Source of the DNA: Lachnospiraceae bacterium Zagget3
GTDB taxonomy: Bacteria > Bacillota_A > Clostridia > Lachnospirales > Lachnospiraceae
DNA: 64,000 nt
Assembly: GCA_001941025.1 (NCBI GenBank)
Contig: MSHE01000005.1
Location: 29,764 to 93,763, forward strand
Direction: 5' to 3'
The position numbers and the translations under genes are program-made. Shown here piece after piece: positions 25,219 to 33,044 of this stretch (the first letter of the stretch is position 1; each line of letters opens with the position of its first letter). The notes beneath the pieces were generated by a model. That model searched no databases and was not told where the DNA came from. It saw only the letters and a program-made list of their open reading frames with translations.

Positions 25219-26649
25219 GTGGTATTTTCCAGTCTGTTTTTTGTGCTCTTGTTTCTCCCGGTTTGCCTTGTTGTATACCGGTTTGTGGGAGGCATAAAGA
25301 AAAAGAATATTGTCATGCTCGTATTCTCCCTTGTGTTTTACGCATGGGCAGGGCCGAAGTATGTGGTGCTTCTTTTGGGCATGGTGTTGATCGCCTGGCT
25401 CGGAGCGCTCGCGTTCTCCCGCTTCAAGGAGCGCAAAAAAATCGTATTGGCCATCACCGTCGGCCTTATGCTGTTTTTGATCGGCTATTTCAAATACGCC
25501 GGTTTTATCCTGACGGGATTCAACGCGCTTACCGGCCTCCCGAAAGTGGTCCCCGAGATCGTGCTGCCCATCGGCATCTCCTTTTACACGTTCCAACTCA
25601 TCTCCTATGTGGTTGATGTCTTTCGGGGCGAGGTAAACGCGCAGAGAAAATATTGGCTGCTTCTTTTGTACGCGGCCATGTTTTTCCAGTGCATCGCCGG
25701 ACCGATCGTGCGCTATCGCGATGTACAAAAAGAGATCACCCACCGAAAGGTAAAAAATCCGGAACTCGCGAACGGCATCAAACGCTTCTGCATCGGGCTG
25801 GCAAAGAAAGCGATCCTTGCCAATGGGTGTGCCGTCATTGCGGATACGTTCCTGATTACGGACGACGCGTCCGCTCTGTCTGCCGTTCCCGCCATGGGTC
25901 TCTGGCTCGGTATGCTCGCGTTTATGCTGCAGATCTACCTCGATTTTTCCGCCTATTCCGACATGGCGATCGGCATGGGCCTTATGATCGGATTTCACTA
26001 CAAAGAAAACTTCAACTACCCTTACGTCTCCACTTCCATTTCCGATTTTTGGCGACGATGGCATATCTCCCTCGGCAGTTTCTTCCGGGATTATGTGTAC
26101 ATCCCGCTGGGCGGCAACCGCGTGGGATACGCCAGGCTGATCTTTAATCTGTTTGTGGTATGGTTTCTGACCGGCCTCTGGCACGGGGCGAGCTGGAACT
26201 TCATTTTCTGGGGACTTTACTTCTTTGCGTTTATGGTCCTCGAGAGGACCTTCCTGCTCGAACGCCTTCGCAATCTGCCAGTCTTTGTCTCCCATATTTA
26301 CGCGATGGTTGTCGTCTACTTCGGATGGATCATATTTAAATTTGAAAGGCTGACCGACATCGGTCTCGTGTTTAAGGGAATGTTCGGTTTCAACCACAAC
26401 ACCTTCAGCAGCATGACGGTTGGTCTGACCTTTCGAAACAACCTGTTTTTCCTGATCTTCGCGGTTGCCGCCTCCACTCCGCTCATGAAATGGATCTACG
26501 GCAAAGTGAAAACGGCAACCTCGAAAAACGGCCGGGTGCCCTATCTCATCTATGCCTATGATATTGTGGCCCCGGTTGTGCTGCTCATTCTGTCCATTTT
26601 TGCGTTGGTAGGAAACAGCTACAACCCGTTCCTGTATTTCCGCTTTTAA
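25219..26649 (+). CDS. MBOAT-family membrane O-acyltransferase
   Basis: A 476-residue polytopic membrane protein of the AlgI/DltB/PatB-like MBOAT family, moving acyl (usually acetyl) groups across the membrane onto envelope polymers. Family marks are the near-N-terminal FYAWAGPKYV, PIGISFYTFQ, FWRRWHISLGSFFRDYVYIPLGGNR and GLWHGASWNFIFWG, whose His is the predicted catalytic residue. GTG at 25219 is chosen because GGGAG lies 8 nt upstream and the protein then begins MVFSS as is common; a GTG three codons earlier is possible. It pairs with the DHHW gene 47 bp downstream. Confidence 0.88.
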   Translation: MVFSSLFFVLLFLPVCLVVYRFVGGIKKKNIVMLVFSLVFYAWAGPKYVVLLLGMVLIAWLGALAFSRFKERKKIVLAITVGLMLFLIGYFKYAGFILTGFNALTGLPKVVPEIVLPIGISFYTFQLISYVVDVFRGEVNAQRKYWLLLLYAAMFFQCIAGPIVRYRDVQKEITHRKVKNPELANGIKRFCIGLAKKAILANGCAVIADTFLITDDASALSAVPAMGLWLGMLAFMLQIYLDFSAYSDMAIGMGLMIGFHYKENFNYPYVSTSISDFWRRWHISLGSFFRDYVYIPLGGNRVGYARLIFNLFVVWFLTGLWHGASWNFIFWGLYFFAFMVLERTFLLERLRNLPVFVSHIYAMVVVYFGWIIFKFERLTDIGLVFKGMFGFNHNTFSSMTVGLTFRNNLFFLIFAVAASTPLMKWIYGKVKTATSKNGRVPYLIYAYDIVAPVVLLILSIFALVGNSYNPFLYFRF

Positions 26650-26696
26650 CCCGGCACGGCCAAGTTGATTAACATTTGCCGGAAAAGGAGAACACC

Positions 26697-28106
26697 TTGC
26701 GAAAGAAACGAAATGCCGAAGAGAGAAATAAGATAAGAAAAAGTTCCGTCACCCTGCGGATCGTTGTGTTTTTCGCCGCGCTGGCGGTCTTCGCCGTGAT
26801 CGGCCTGCTCTATCCGCTCCGGCCGACACAATCCGATCTGGAAAAGCGCACGCTCGAAACATTCCCGGCCTTTACGGCGGCATCCTTCTGGGACGGCGAC
26901 TATTTCGACACCCTTTCCATCTGGTATTCGGATACCTATCCGTTCCGGGAGAAACTGCTCTCGGCTGACGCGGCGTTTGAAAATCTCTACGGATTAAAAG
27001 GAGAACAGATCTACATATCGGGCGAATCCGCAGCCGAGGAGGCTGTTACGGAAGAGACATCGGAGAATACACTGGAAGATGCCCTTACGACGGGCGAGAC
27101 GATTGAAGGCACCGTATCGGAGCCGGAATCGTCCGGAGAGACACAGACAGAGGATCTCTTCGGGGAGGACTATGTCGATGCCGCGATCGATGTGGAACCG
27201 GAGAAGCTCGGATCCGTTTATGTGTCAGGCGACACCGGATTTGTCCTGTTCTATGACAACTATCCCGCCGCGGATAACTATATCACCATGCTGAACAAGA
27301 TGCAGTCGGATCTGAGCGGCACCGCGAATGTTTACTCCGTCCTCGCGCCGGTTGACAGTGGAATTGATCTCTCGGAAAAGATACAGGAAAAACTTGGTCT
27401 CGGTGACCAGAAGGCATTCATCGAGTATATTGCGGACGGGACCGACGATTCCGTAAATGTGATACAGACATTTGATCTGCTCAAGGCGCACAACAGCGAG
27501 TATCTCTATTTCCGCACCGATCACCATTGGACGGCGCTCGGCGCGTACTATGCCTATACCGCCTTCTGCAATGCCAAGGGGATCACGCCTACCCCGCTGG
27601 ACGAGTTTGAAACCGTGGAATTCCCGGACTTTCTCGGAACGCTGTACTCCGGCAGCAACCAGGCGGCCGCCCTCAAAAACAATCCGGATACCGTCGTCGC
27701 TTATATCCCGCAGGCAACGAACGCGATGACGTTTTGGTCTGCCGACTACGGTATGGTGGACTGGGAGGTGATTCACGATGTCAGTACTTACCGAAGCAGT
27801 GAAAAATATGCCGCGTTTGTCGCCGGAGATCCGGCCTTCGCGCAGATCGACAACCCCGATCTGCATGACGGATCGGCCTGCCTGCTCATCAAAGACTCCT
27901 ACGGCAACGCATTTGCCCCGTTCCTCGTGGATCATTATGAGCATGTATACCTTGTGGATTATCGGTATTTCGCGAACTATCCGGAGTACAACGGCAGCCT
28001 CTACAGCCTGATCGACGACAAAGGCATCACCGATGTGATCCTGCTCAACAACACGGAATTTGTACTGGACTCGGAAATCGATATGATCAACGCGATCCTG
28101 CATTGA
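26697..28106 (+). CDS. DHHW-family protein (AlgX/AlgJ-like SGNH acetylation partner)
   Basis: A 469-residue protein with a basic N-terminus, one membrane helix (about 18-40) and an extracytoplasmic domain. RTDHHWTALGAYYAY near residue 280 is the diagnostic DHHW motif, which holds Asp-His catalytic residues in AlgX/AlgJ-type O-acetyltransferases. A Glu/Thr-rich linker (about 105-165) precedes it. The start is a TTG at 26697 with AAGGAG 6 nt upstream. MBOAT plus DHHW pairs normally acetylate exopolysaccharide or wall polymers; the polymer here is unknown. Confidence 0.82.
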   Translation: MRKKRNAEERNKIRKSSVTLRIVVFFAALAVFAVIGLLYPLRPTQSDLEKRTLETFPAFTAASFWDGDYFDTLSIWYSDTYPFREKLLSADAAFENLYGLKGEQIYISGESAAEEAVTEETSENTLEDALTTGETIEGTVSEPESSGETQTEDLFGEDYVDAAIDVEPEKLGSVYVSGDTGFVLFYDNYPAADNYITMLNKMQSDLSGTANVYSVLAPVDSGIDLSEKIQEKLGLGDQKAFIEYIADGTDDSVNVIQTFDLLKAHNSEYLYFRTDHHWTALGAYYAYTAFCNAKGITPTPLDEFETVEFPDFLGTLYSGSNQAAALKNNPDTVVAYIPQATNAMTFWSADYGMVDWEVIHDVSTYRSSEKYAAFVAGDPAFAQIDNPDLHDGSACLLIKDSYGNAFAPFLVDHYEHVYLVDYRYFANYPEYNGSLYSLIDDKGITDVILLNNTEFVLDSEIDMINAILH

Positions 28107-28114
28107 TCTGCTGC

Positions 28115-29263
28115 TCATTCAGAGCCGAGAAAGCTCTTCAGATTGGTGTCGGTAAAGAACGTGTTGCCGCTGTAAAGGAACAGCGTATCCGTCACTGCGT
28201 AGGAGTAGGTGACATCCTCGATCGTCCCGACATAATAGCGCGGATCCACCACAACGATCCTGCTGTAATACGGGATCAAAAACGGGATATAACAATTGGC
28301 AAAGGAATCCTTGACCACGAGGAGTACACGGTCATTATCCACTGCCGAATCGATCGTAACCAGAGAATGGTTCCCACCCATAAAGACCGCGTATTTATCT
28401 CTTGTGTCCAGCGCGTCCGTGCTGTAAATGGACGGTGACTTCGTCGCCTCCTCGTCGTAATTCACGAGATAAAATGTCTGTTCCTCCGGAAGGAAGACAT
28501 CGATCGTCTCTTTGTAAGCGGGCATAAAACCGCTTGTGCTGGACAGGGTCCCATTGAAGTTATATGCCACACAGCGCTCCTCATAGGAAATGGCAGAGGC
28601 GTCCTCAATGCCCAGATCGGATGCCGTATCCACGAACACATCATACGCACCCTGTGTCGTCCAATGGTTGTCGGTCTTATAATACAGCTTTTCGTCCGTG
28701 TGGCTCTCCATAGAGGACAGCGCGTCCATCCAAATGATCCCATCGTCTAACTGTGTCTGCAGCTGATTAAACAGTGCTTCCTGATCCGCGACGTTTGCGA
28801 ACATGGGCAGCTGATCCGGCAGAACCGCCGCCGCGTCCGGCACGAGAAGGATGTGTGTGCTGACATCGGGGAACGCCTGCGCGTAACTGTTGATTCCGCT
28901 GACATCCGAATTCAAAAGATCCGTGTCCGGCACGGCAATATCCTCCATAAGCTGACGCTTTCGGCCCCGGAACACATCGTTTTCCTCCCGCGATCCGCCA
29001 AAGCGGGAAAAACCAACATCGATCTCACGGAATACGTTTCTGGCGAAAAACTGATCGGACACATAGGACTCAAACCGATCCATATAGGTGCCGCTCGACA
29101 CGGACTGCCACGTGAGCGCCGGGCGCTGTGCAAGGCTGCGGTTTTCCAGGTCGGAAGTATCGCGATCCCTTTTTACAAGGTTTGCCACAAAGAAAAAGAT
29201 AAGAATGGCGACAAACACCAGACCCAGTATGCGGTTTGCTTTTTTTCGCTCTCTTTTTTTCAT
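28115..29263 (-). CDS. DHHW-family protein, second acylation module
   Basis: A 382-residue protein with the same plan as its plus-strand counterpart: membrane helix at about 14-31, then an SGNH-like domain with YKTDNHWTTQGAYDVF near residue 190 (DNHW in place of DHHW). It follows the minus-strand MBOAT gene by 14 bp. Its stop lies only 8 bp from the stop of the plus-strand DHHW gene, with no terminator between them, so the two operons must read into each other unless another mechanism stops them. Confidence 0.82.
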   Translation of the reverse strand: MKKRERKKANRILGLVFVAILIFFFVANLVKRDRDTSDLENRSLAQRPALTWQSVSSGTYMDRFESYVSDQFFARNVFREIDVGFSRFGGSREENDVFRGRKRQLMEDIAVPDTDLLNSDVSGINSYAQAFPDVSTHILLVPDAAAVLPDQLPMFANVADQEALFNQLQTQLDDGIIWMDALSSMESHTDEKLYYKTDNHWTTQGAYDVFVDTASDLGIEDASAISYEERCVAYNFNGTLSSTSGFMPAYKETIDVFLPEEQTFYLVNYDEEATKSPSIYSTDALDTRDKYAVFMGGNHSLVTIDSAVDNDRVLLVVKDSFANCYIPFLIPYYSRIVVVDPRYYVGTIEDVTYSYAVTDTLFLYSGNTFFTDTNLKSFLGSE

Positions 29264-29277
29264 AACAAATCCTTTTC

Positions 29278-30684
29278 TCAGAACCGAAAATACAGGAACG
29301 GGTTATAGGTCTCCGTGATCAGACAGGAGATGGACAGGACCAACAAAGCGCACATCACACACACATAAACCACTTTGCGACGTGTCCCCGCATATCCGAT
29401 CCGGTTCATAACGGTGAGCGGAATGGCCGTGGAACAGACAATCCCCACCAACAGAAGGAGCCAGTTGGAGGTCAACACATAGGCGATCGTCTGCAGGCTG
29501 CCGTAAACATCCACCGCGCCAAACATGGTGCCCAGATAATGTATGGCATCCTTTAGGGAATCACTGAAGAAGAACACCCATCCGATCAACACGATCACAA
29601 GAGAATACAGGTGCTGCACGATTCTTGGCAGCTTTTCCAGTCCCTTTCCCCAGACATACTTCTCCAAAACGAGCAAAACGCCGTAGTAGACGCCCCAAAA
29701 TATAAAGGTCCAGGACGCGCCATGCCACAATCCGGTCAAAAACCATACGAGCATCAGATTGAAGATGTGGCGCGACACCGTCACGCGGTTACCGCCGAGC
29801 GGGATGTACACATACTCGCGGAACCAGCTGCTTAACGAGATATGCCATCTGCGCCAGAACTCCGTGACGCTGCGGGACACATACGGATAATTGAAGTTTT
29901 TCCGAAGCTGGAATCCAAACATATACCCGAGCCCGATCGCCATATCGGAATAGCCGCTGAAGTCAAAATAGATCTGCAGCATATAGCTGATCGCGCCGAT
30001 CCATGCCACTCCCGCAACGGCACTGTTTGCGGATACCTGCACGTTGATCGAGTCAAAAATGGCCCCGATCCCATTCGCCAGGATCAGTTTTTTCGCGAGA
30101 CCGATCAGAAACAAAAAGCAGCCGTGTCCGAACTTGTCCCAGCTGAAGGACCTGTGTTTTAACTGGTGTTCGATGTCTGTATAGCGGACGATCGGCCCGG
30201 CGATCAGCTGCGGGAACATCGTGATATACAGCGCGAAATTAATCACGTTCCTCTGATACTGCGCGTTGCCGCGGTACACATCGATCAGATAGGAAAGCGC
30301 CTGGAATGTATAGAACGAAATGCCGATCGGAAGGGCCAGCTGCGCGACCGAAGAATCGACCGGCAGAACGGATCCGAAGAGTCCCACTAGGAATCCGGTA
30401 TATTTGAACACCCCCAGCAGGCCAATGTTCACAACGATCGCGATCACCAGAGTCGTCCTCGCCGCCTTGCGGTCGTCTCTCTTCTTTGCGATCTCTCTTC
30501 CGCATACATAGTTAAACGCGATGGAAAGGACCATTAAGATCACATAAACCGGCTCTCCCCACGCATAGAAAAACAGACTGGCTACGAGCAATGCCAGATT
30601 TTTAAAACGTTTCGGTACAAGATAATATACCAGAAGCGTGATCGGCAAAAATAAGAATAAAAATGTGACACTGCTGAATAACAT
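29278..30684 (-). CDS. MBOAT-family membrane O-acyltransferase, second module
   Basis: A 468-residue MBOAT protein with many membrane helices, clearly paralogous to the plus-strand one: FYAWGEPVYV, PIGISFYTFQ, FWRRWHISLSSWFREYVYIPLGGNR and GLWHGASWTFIFWG (catalytic His). Both proteins end with an almost identical YNPFLYFRF. It is the third gene of a unit SGNH, DUF4358-like, MBOAT, DHHW, all within 14-bp gaps or overlaps, suggesting one multi-protein acyl-transfer machine for a surface polymer. Confidence 0.88.
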   Translation of the reverse strand: MLFSSVTFLFLFLPITLLVYYLVPKRFKNLALLVASLFFYAWGEPVYVILMVLSIAFNYVCGREIAKKRDDRKAARTTLVIAIVVNIGLLGVFKYTGFLVGLFGSVLPVDSSVAQLALPIGISFYTFQALSYLIDVYRGNAQYQRNVINFALYITMFPQLIAGPIVRYTDIEHQLKHRSFSWDKFGHGCFLFLIGLAKKLILANGIGAIFDSINVQVSANSAVAGVAWIGAISYMLQIYFDFSGYSDMAIGLGYMFGFQLRKNFNYPYVSRSVTEFWRRWHISLSSWFREYVYIPLGGNRVTVSRHIFNLMLVWFLTGLWHGASWTFIFWGVYYGVLLVLEKYVWGKGLEKLPRIVQHLYSLVIVLIGWVFFFSDSLKDAIHYLGTMFGAVDVYGSLQTIAYVLTSNWLLLLVGIVCSTAIPLTVMNRIGYAGTRRKVVYVCVMCALLVLSISCLITETYNPFLYFRF

Positions 30685-30698
30685 GGACTACGGCTCCC

Positions 30699-31214
30699 CT
30701 ACAGCCCCTGAATAAATGCCTGTTGATATGCCTCCGCATCTTCCGAGATCACCAGAAAGATATAATTTCCGCGAATCGTAACGATCGCTTCGTCTAAAAG
30801 CAGCACCTGTTCGGGAAGGTATCCCTCGAAATCGTTCCGCCTGTTCTCGATTCGCTTGTCGATCGCTTCCTCCACCTCGAGCAATTGGTCCTCGTTTTTC
30901 ACCTCGACCAACAGGAGCTCCTGGGCCTCCAGATAATTCGCGGATACATAGAGCATGACCCCTTCATAGTCGGCCGCGTTTAACCCATAATCCTGTTTGA
31001 ATGTCTGGTCGTTCGCCCATACGAGCGAAGAAGTGTCGATCTGAGACTCGACAGATGCTTCCACTTCGTCAAACGGCTTGCTGCTGCCGGTATTAAACAC
31101 AAACATCAGCACGACAAACACGACAAGCGCCGCGATAAAAATATATTTCCAGCCGCCGGCCGACAGAATCTGCGCCAGGCGGTTTCTGCTGCGGATATTT
31201 TCATTCGCATTCAT
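30699..31214 (-). CDS. DUF4358-type membrane-anchored protein
   Basis: A 171-residue protein with a single membrane helix (about 24-41) and an extracytoplasmic domain of about 125 residues rich in acidic residues. It resembles the DUF4358 proteins that accompany MBOAT/DHHW genes in Lachnospiraceae; this assignment is from memory of the pattern, not a search. Its ATG overlaps the SGNH stop (ATGA). Role unknown; probably an accessory part of the acylation complex. Confidence 0.6.
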   Translation of the reverse strand: MNANENIRSRNRLAQILSAGGWKYIFIAALVVFVVLMFVFNTGSSKPFDEVEASVESQIDTSSLVWANDQTFKQDYGLNAADYEGVMLYVSANYLEAQELLLVEVKNEDQLLEVEEAIDKRIENRRNDFEGYLPEQVLLLDEAIVTIRGNYIFLVISEDAEAYQQAFIQGL

Positions 31215-32161
31215 CCGATCAGTCCAGCCCCTTTCGCCATATAGTATGCCCAGCCGTAATAGAAGTCAGGAAACATATGCATGCCATCCGTATCATAATA
31301 CTGATCCATCACGGTAAAGTTCAGATTCATGTAGTAAGTTCCCTGATTTTCACAGGCTTCTATGATCGCCTGATTGAATTGATCAATGTACTGGAAACGG
31401 GAATCACTTTCCAACGCCTTTTCCTGAACGGGAAAGATCAAAACCGAGTAGATCGTGGTGTTCGGCATCAGTTCCTTCGCCTTCGCCAGAAAGTCCTCAT
31501 AGCTTTCCTCAAATGTGTCCAGCTCGTCCCAAAAGGCGAGGGTATCATTTAAACCATAGGCGGCAAACAGGATCTTGGGGTTCATGGCTGCCGCCGTGGC
31601 AAGCTGGTCGCGGGTGGCCTCGAAGGTGAGGCTGCCAATCTTGGTGACCGTCTCGGAAGAGGCGAGGATACCGAAAGAGTCCAGTCCCGAGGCGATCGAA
31701 TCGCCCATCACGACACAATTGGCATAAATTTCTTTGTAGTTAAACTCCTCCAGCGTCTCAAGCGGCAGCATTTCGGTACTGGAAAAGACAACTTCATTGC
31801 CGGCATACTCCACCGTGGTAGTTTCTTCCACAGCCGGTTCTTCCTCTTCTTCCTCTTCTGCCTCTTCTGCCTCTTCTGCCTCTTCTGTCTCTTCTGTCTC
31901 TTCTCCCTCTGCCGTGACTTCCCCTTCCGCGGTCGTCGAATCCTCACCGACCTCACCATAAACCGCTTCCGTAACCGTACGCTTTAAGTCAATTTCCTCC
32001 TGTATCGAGGCAGTATCCTGCTGTGCCATGGCTTCCAGCGTAAGACGTGTCTCTGCCGCTTCCGATTTCTTTTGACTGTTGGTAATCGTGCGGATGCGCG
32101 CGCCGACCAGGATGGCGGCAGCGATCACTATAAAAATGATGACCCAGGTTCTGACCTTCAT
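31211..32161 (-). CDS. Membrane-anchored SGNH/GDSL-type hydrolase
   Basis: A 316-residue protein with an N-terminal membrane helix (about 5-22), an acidic linker of Glu/Thr and long Glu runs (about 75-115), and an SGNH domain. Block I is VVMGDSIASGL, block III is AAYGLNDT and block V is YDTDGMHMFPDF, giving the Ser-Gly-Asn-His set. Such enzymes are esterases or acyltransferases acting outside the membrane. It opens the second acylation unit. ATG at 32161 is preferred over a TTG two codons before, though neither has a strong ribosome-binding site. Confidence 0.82.
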   Translation of the reverse strand: MKVRTWVIIFIVIAAAILVGARIRTITNSQKKSEAAETRLTLEAMAQQDTASIQEEIDLKRTVTEAVYGEVGEDSTTAEGEVTAEGEETEETEEAEEAEEAEEEEEEEPAVEETTTVEYAGNEVVFSSTEMLPLETLEEFNYKEIYANCVVMGDSIASGLDSFGILASSETVTKIGSLTFEATRDQLATAAAMNPKILFAAYGLNDTLAFWDELDTFEESYEDFLAKAKELMPNTTIYSVLIFPVQEKALESDSRFQYIDQFNQAIIEACENQGTYYMNLNFTVMDQYYDTDGMHMFPDFYYGWAYYMAKGAGLIG

Positions 32162-32215
32162 AAACAACGTTCTTCTCTTCTTTCTCTACGGCATTGTGTG
32201 GCAGGTCGCGCTGCT

Positions 32216-32695
32216 TTACTTGTGATAGGGTTCCCCCTTCATGATACGAAACGCGCGATAGATCTGTTCCAATAAAATAACCCGCATGAGTTGATGCGGG
32301 AAAGTCATGTCCGAAAAACTGAGCGTAAAGTCGGCGCGATGCAGGACAGCATCAGACAGCCCGACGGATCCACCGATTACGAATCCGATCTCCCGGGTGC
32401 CGTAAAGACCCAGTTCTTCGATTTTTTTGGAAAAACGGATGGAATCCATACGTTCCCCGTCAATCGCGAGCGCGATCAGGAAGGCATCCTCCCGCACTTT
32501 CGAAAGCAGGCGCTCTCCTTCCTTTTCCTTTACTTTTGTAAGCGTCGCGGCATCCGCAGGCTCGGGTACGCGTTCATCCGCGACCTCAACGATCCGCAGT
32601 TTGCAGTATCGGGAGAGGCGTTTCTCATACTCCGAGACGGCGAGACGGTAAAAATCTTCTTTCAATTTTCCGACGCAATATACAGTAAGGTCCAT
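32216..32695 (-). CDS. rlmH: 23S rRNA pseudouridine1915 N3-methyltransferase RlmH
   Basis: A 159-residue SPOUT-class methyltransferase, the standard length. The SAM-binding knot region is seen in FVIGGSVGLSDAVL and LSFSDMTFPHQLMRVILLEQIYRAF, and the protein ends in the conserved GEPYHK. It methylates helix 69 of the large ribosomal subunit. The start at 32695 has GGGGAG upstream. The SGNH gene starts 54 bp further on, so it may be carried on the same transcript. Confidence 0.95.
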   Translation of the reverse strand: MDLTVYCVGKLKEDFYRLAVSEYEKRLSRYCKLRIVEVADERVPEPADAATLTKVKEKEGERLLSKVREDAFLIALAIDGERMDSIRFSKKIEELGLYGTREIGFVIGGSVGLSDAVLHRADFTLSFSDMTFPHQLMRVILLEQIYRAFRIMKGEPYHK

Positions 32696-32721
32696 GAGAC
32701 TCCCCATAAAAACTCAACTTT

Positions 32722-32750
32722 AGTTTACCATCACAAATACTGTTTGACAA
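32722..32750 (-). promoter_or_regulatory. Candidate sigma-A promoter for rlmH and the acylation unit
   Basis: Minus strand: TTGTCA (32750-32745), 17-nt spacer, TAAACT (32727-32722), about 27 nt before the rlmH ATG. It lies between the copA terminator and rlmH. Confidence 0.6.
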
Positions 32751-32773
32751 GGAAAACACCTCAGAAAAAACGT

Positions 32774-32811
32774 AAAAAAAGCGGGCGGTACGGCAAATCG
32801 TACGCACCCGC
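32774..32811 (-). terminator. Rho-independent terminator of csoR-copA
   Basis: GC-rich imperfect inverted repeat (arms 32781-32792 and 32799-32811, one bulge) followed on the minus strand by seven T residues (32780-32774), 24 bp after the copA stop. Confidence 0.8.
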
Positions 32812-32834
32812 GTTCAGTTTCCGATATACGATGT

Positions 32835-33044
32835 CTAATGGATCGCGCCGACTTCAAATCCGGCGCTTTCGATCGCGTTTTTCATCGCGTTTTCATCCAC
32901 CTCTTTGTCCAGTGTGACCACGGCACATTTTTTGCTGCGGTCCGCTTCTGCAGACGTGACACCGTCGATCGCTTCCAAAGCCTCCCGCACATGCCGTTCG
33001 CAGTTTTCACACATCATACCGCTGACTTCGATTGTTTTCGTCAT
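32835..33044 (-). other. Internal CopZ-like cistron start inside copA
   Basis: The in-frame ATG at 33044 is preceded by AAGGAGG with an 8-nt gap to the ATG. Translation from it would give a free 69-residue HMA protein with MMCENC, the size and form of a CopZ copper chaperone. Because it is in the same frame as copA with no stop, both a fused copA-copZ product and a separate CopZ from internal initiation are possible. The ribosome-binding site is directly visible; its use is inferred. Confidence 0.6.

Noticed and set aside
25201..26397. A 398-codon open frame antisense to the plus-strand MBOAT gene
   Set aside because: Its product is low in hydrophobic order, rich in His/Lys/Glu, and has no ribosome-binding site; it mirrors the codon pattern of the real MBOAT gene.
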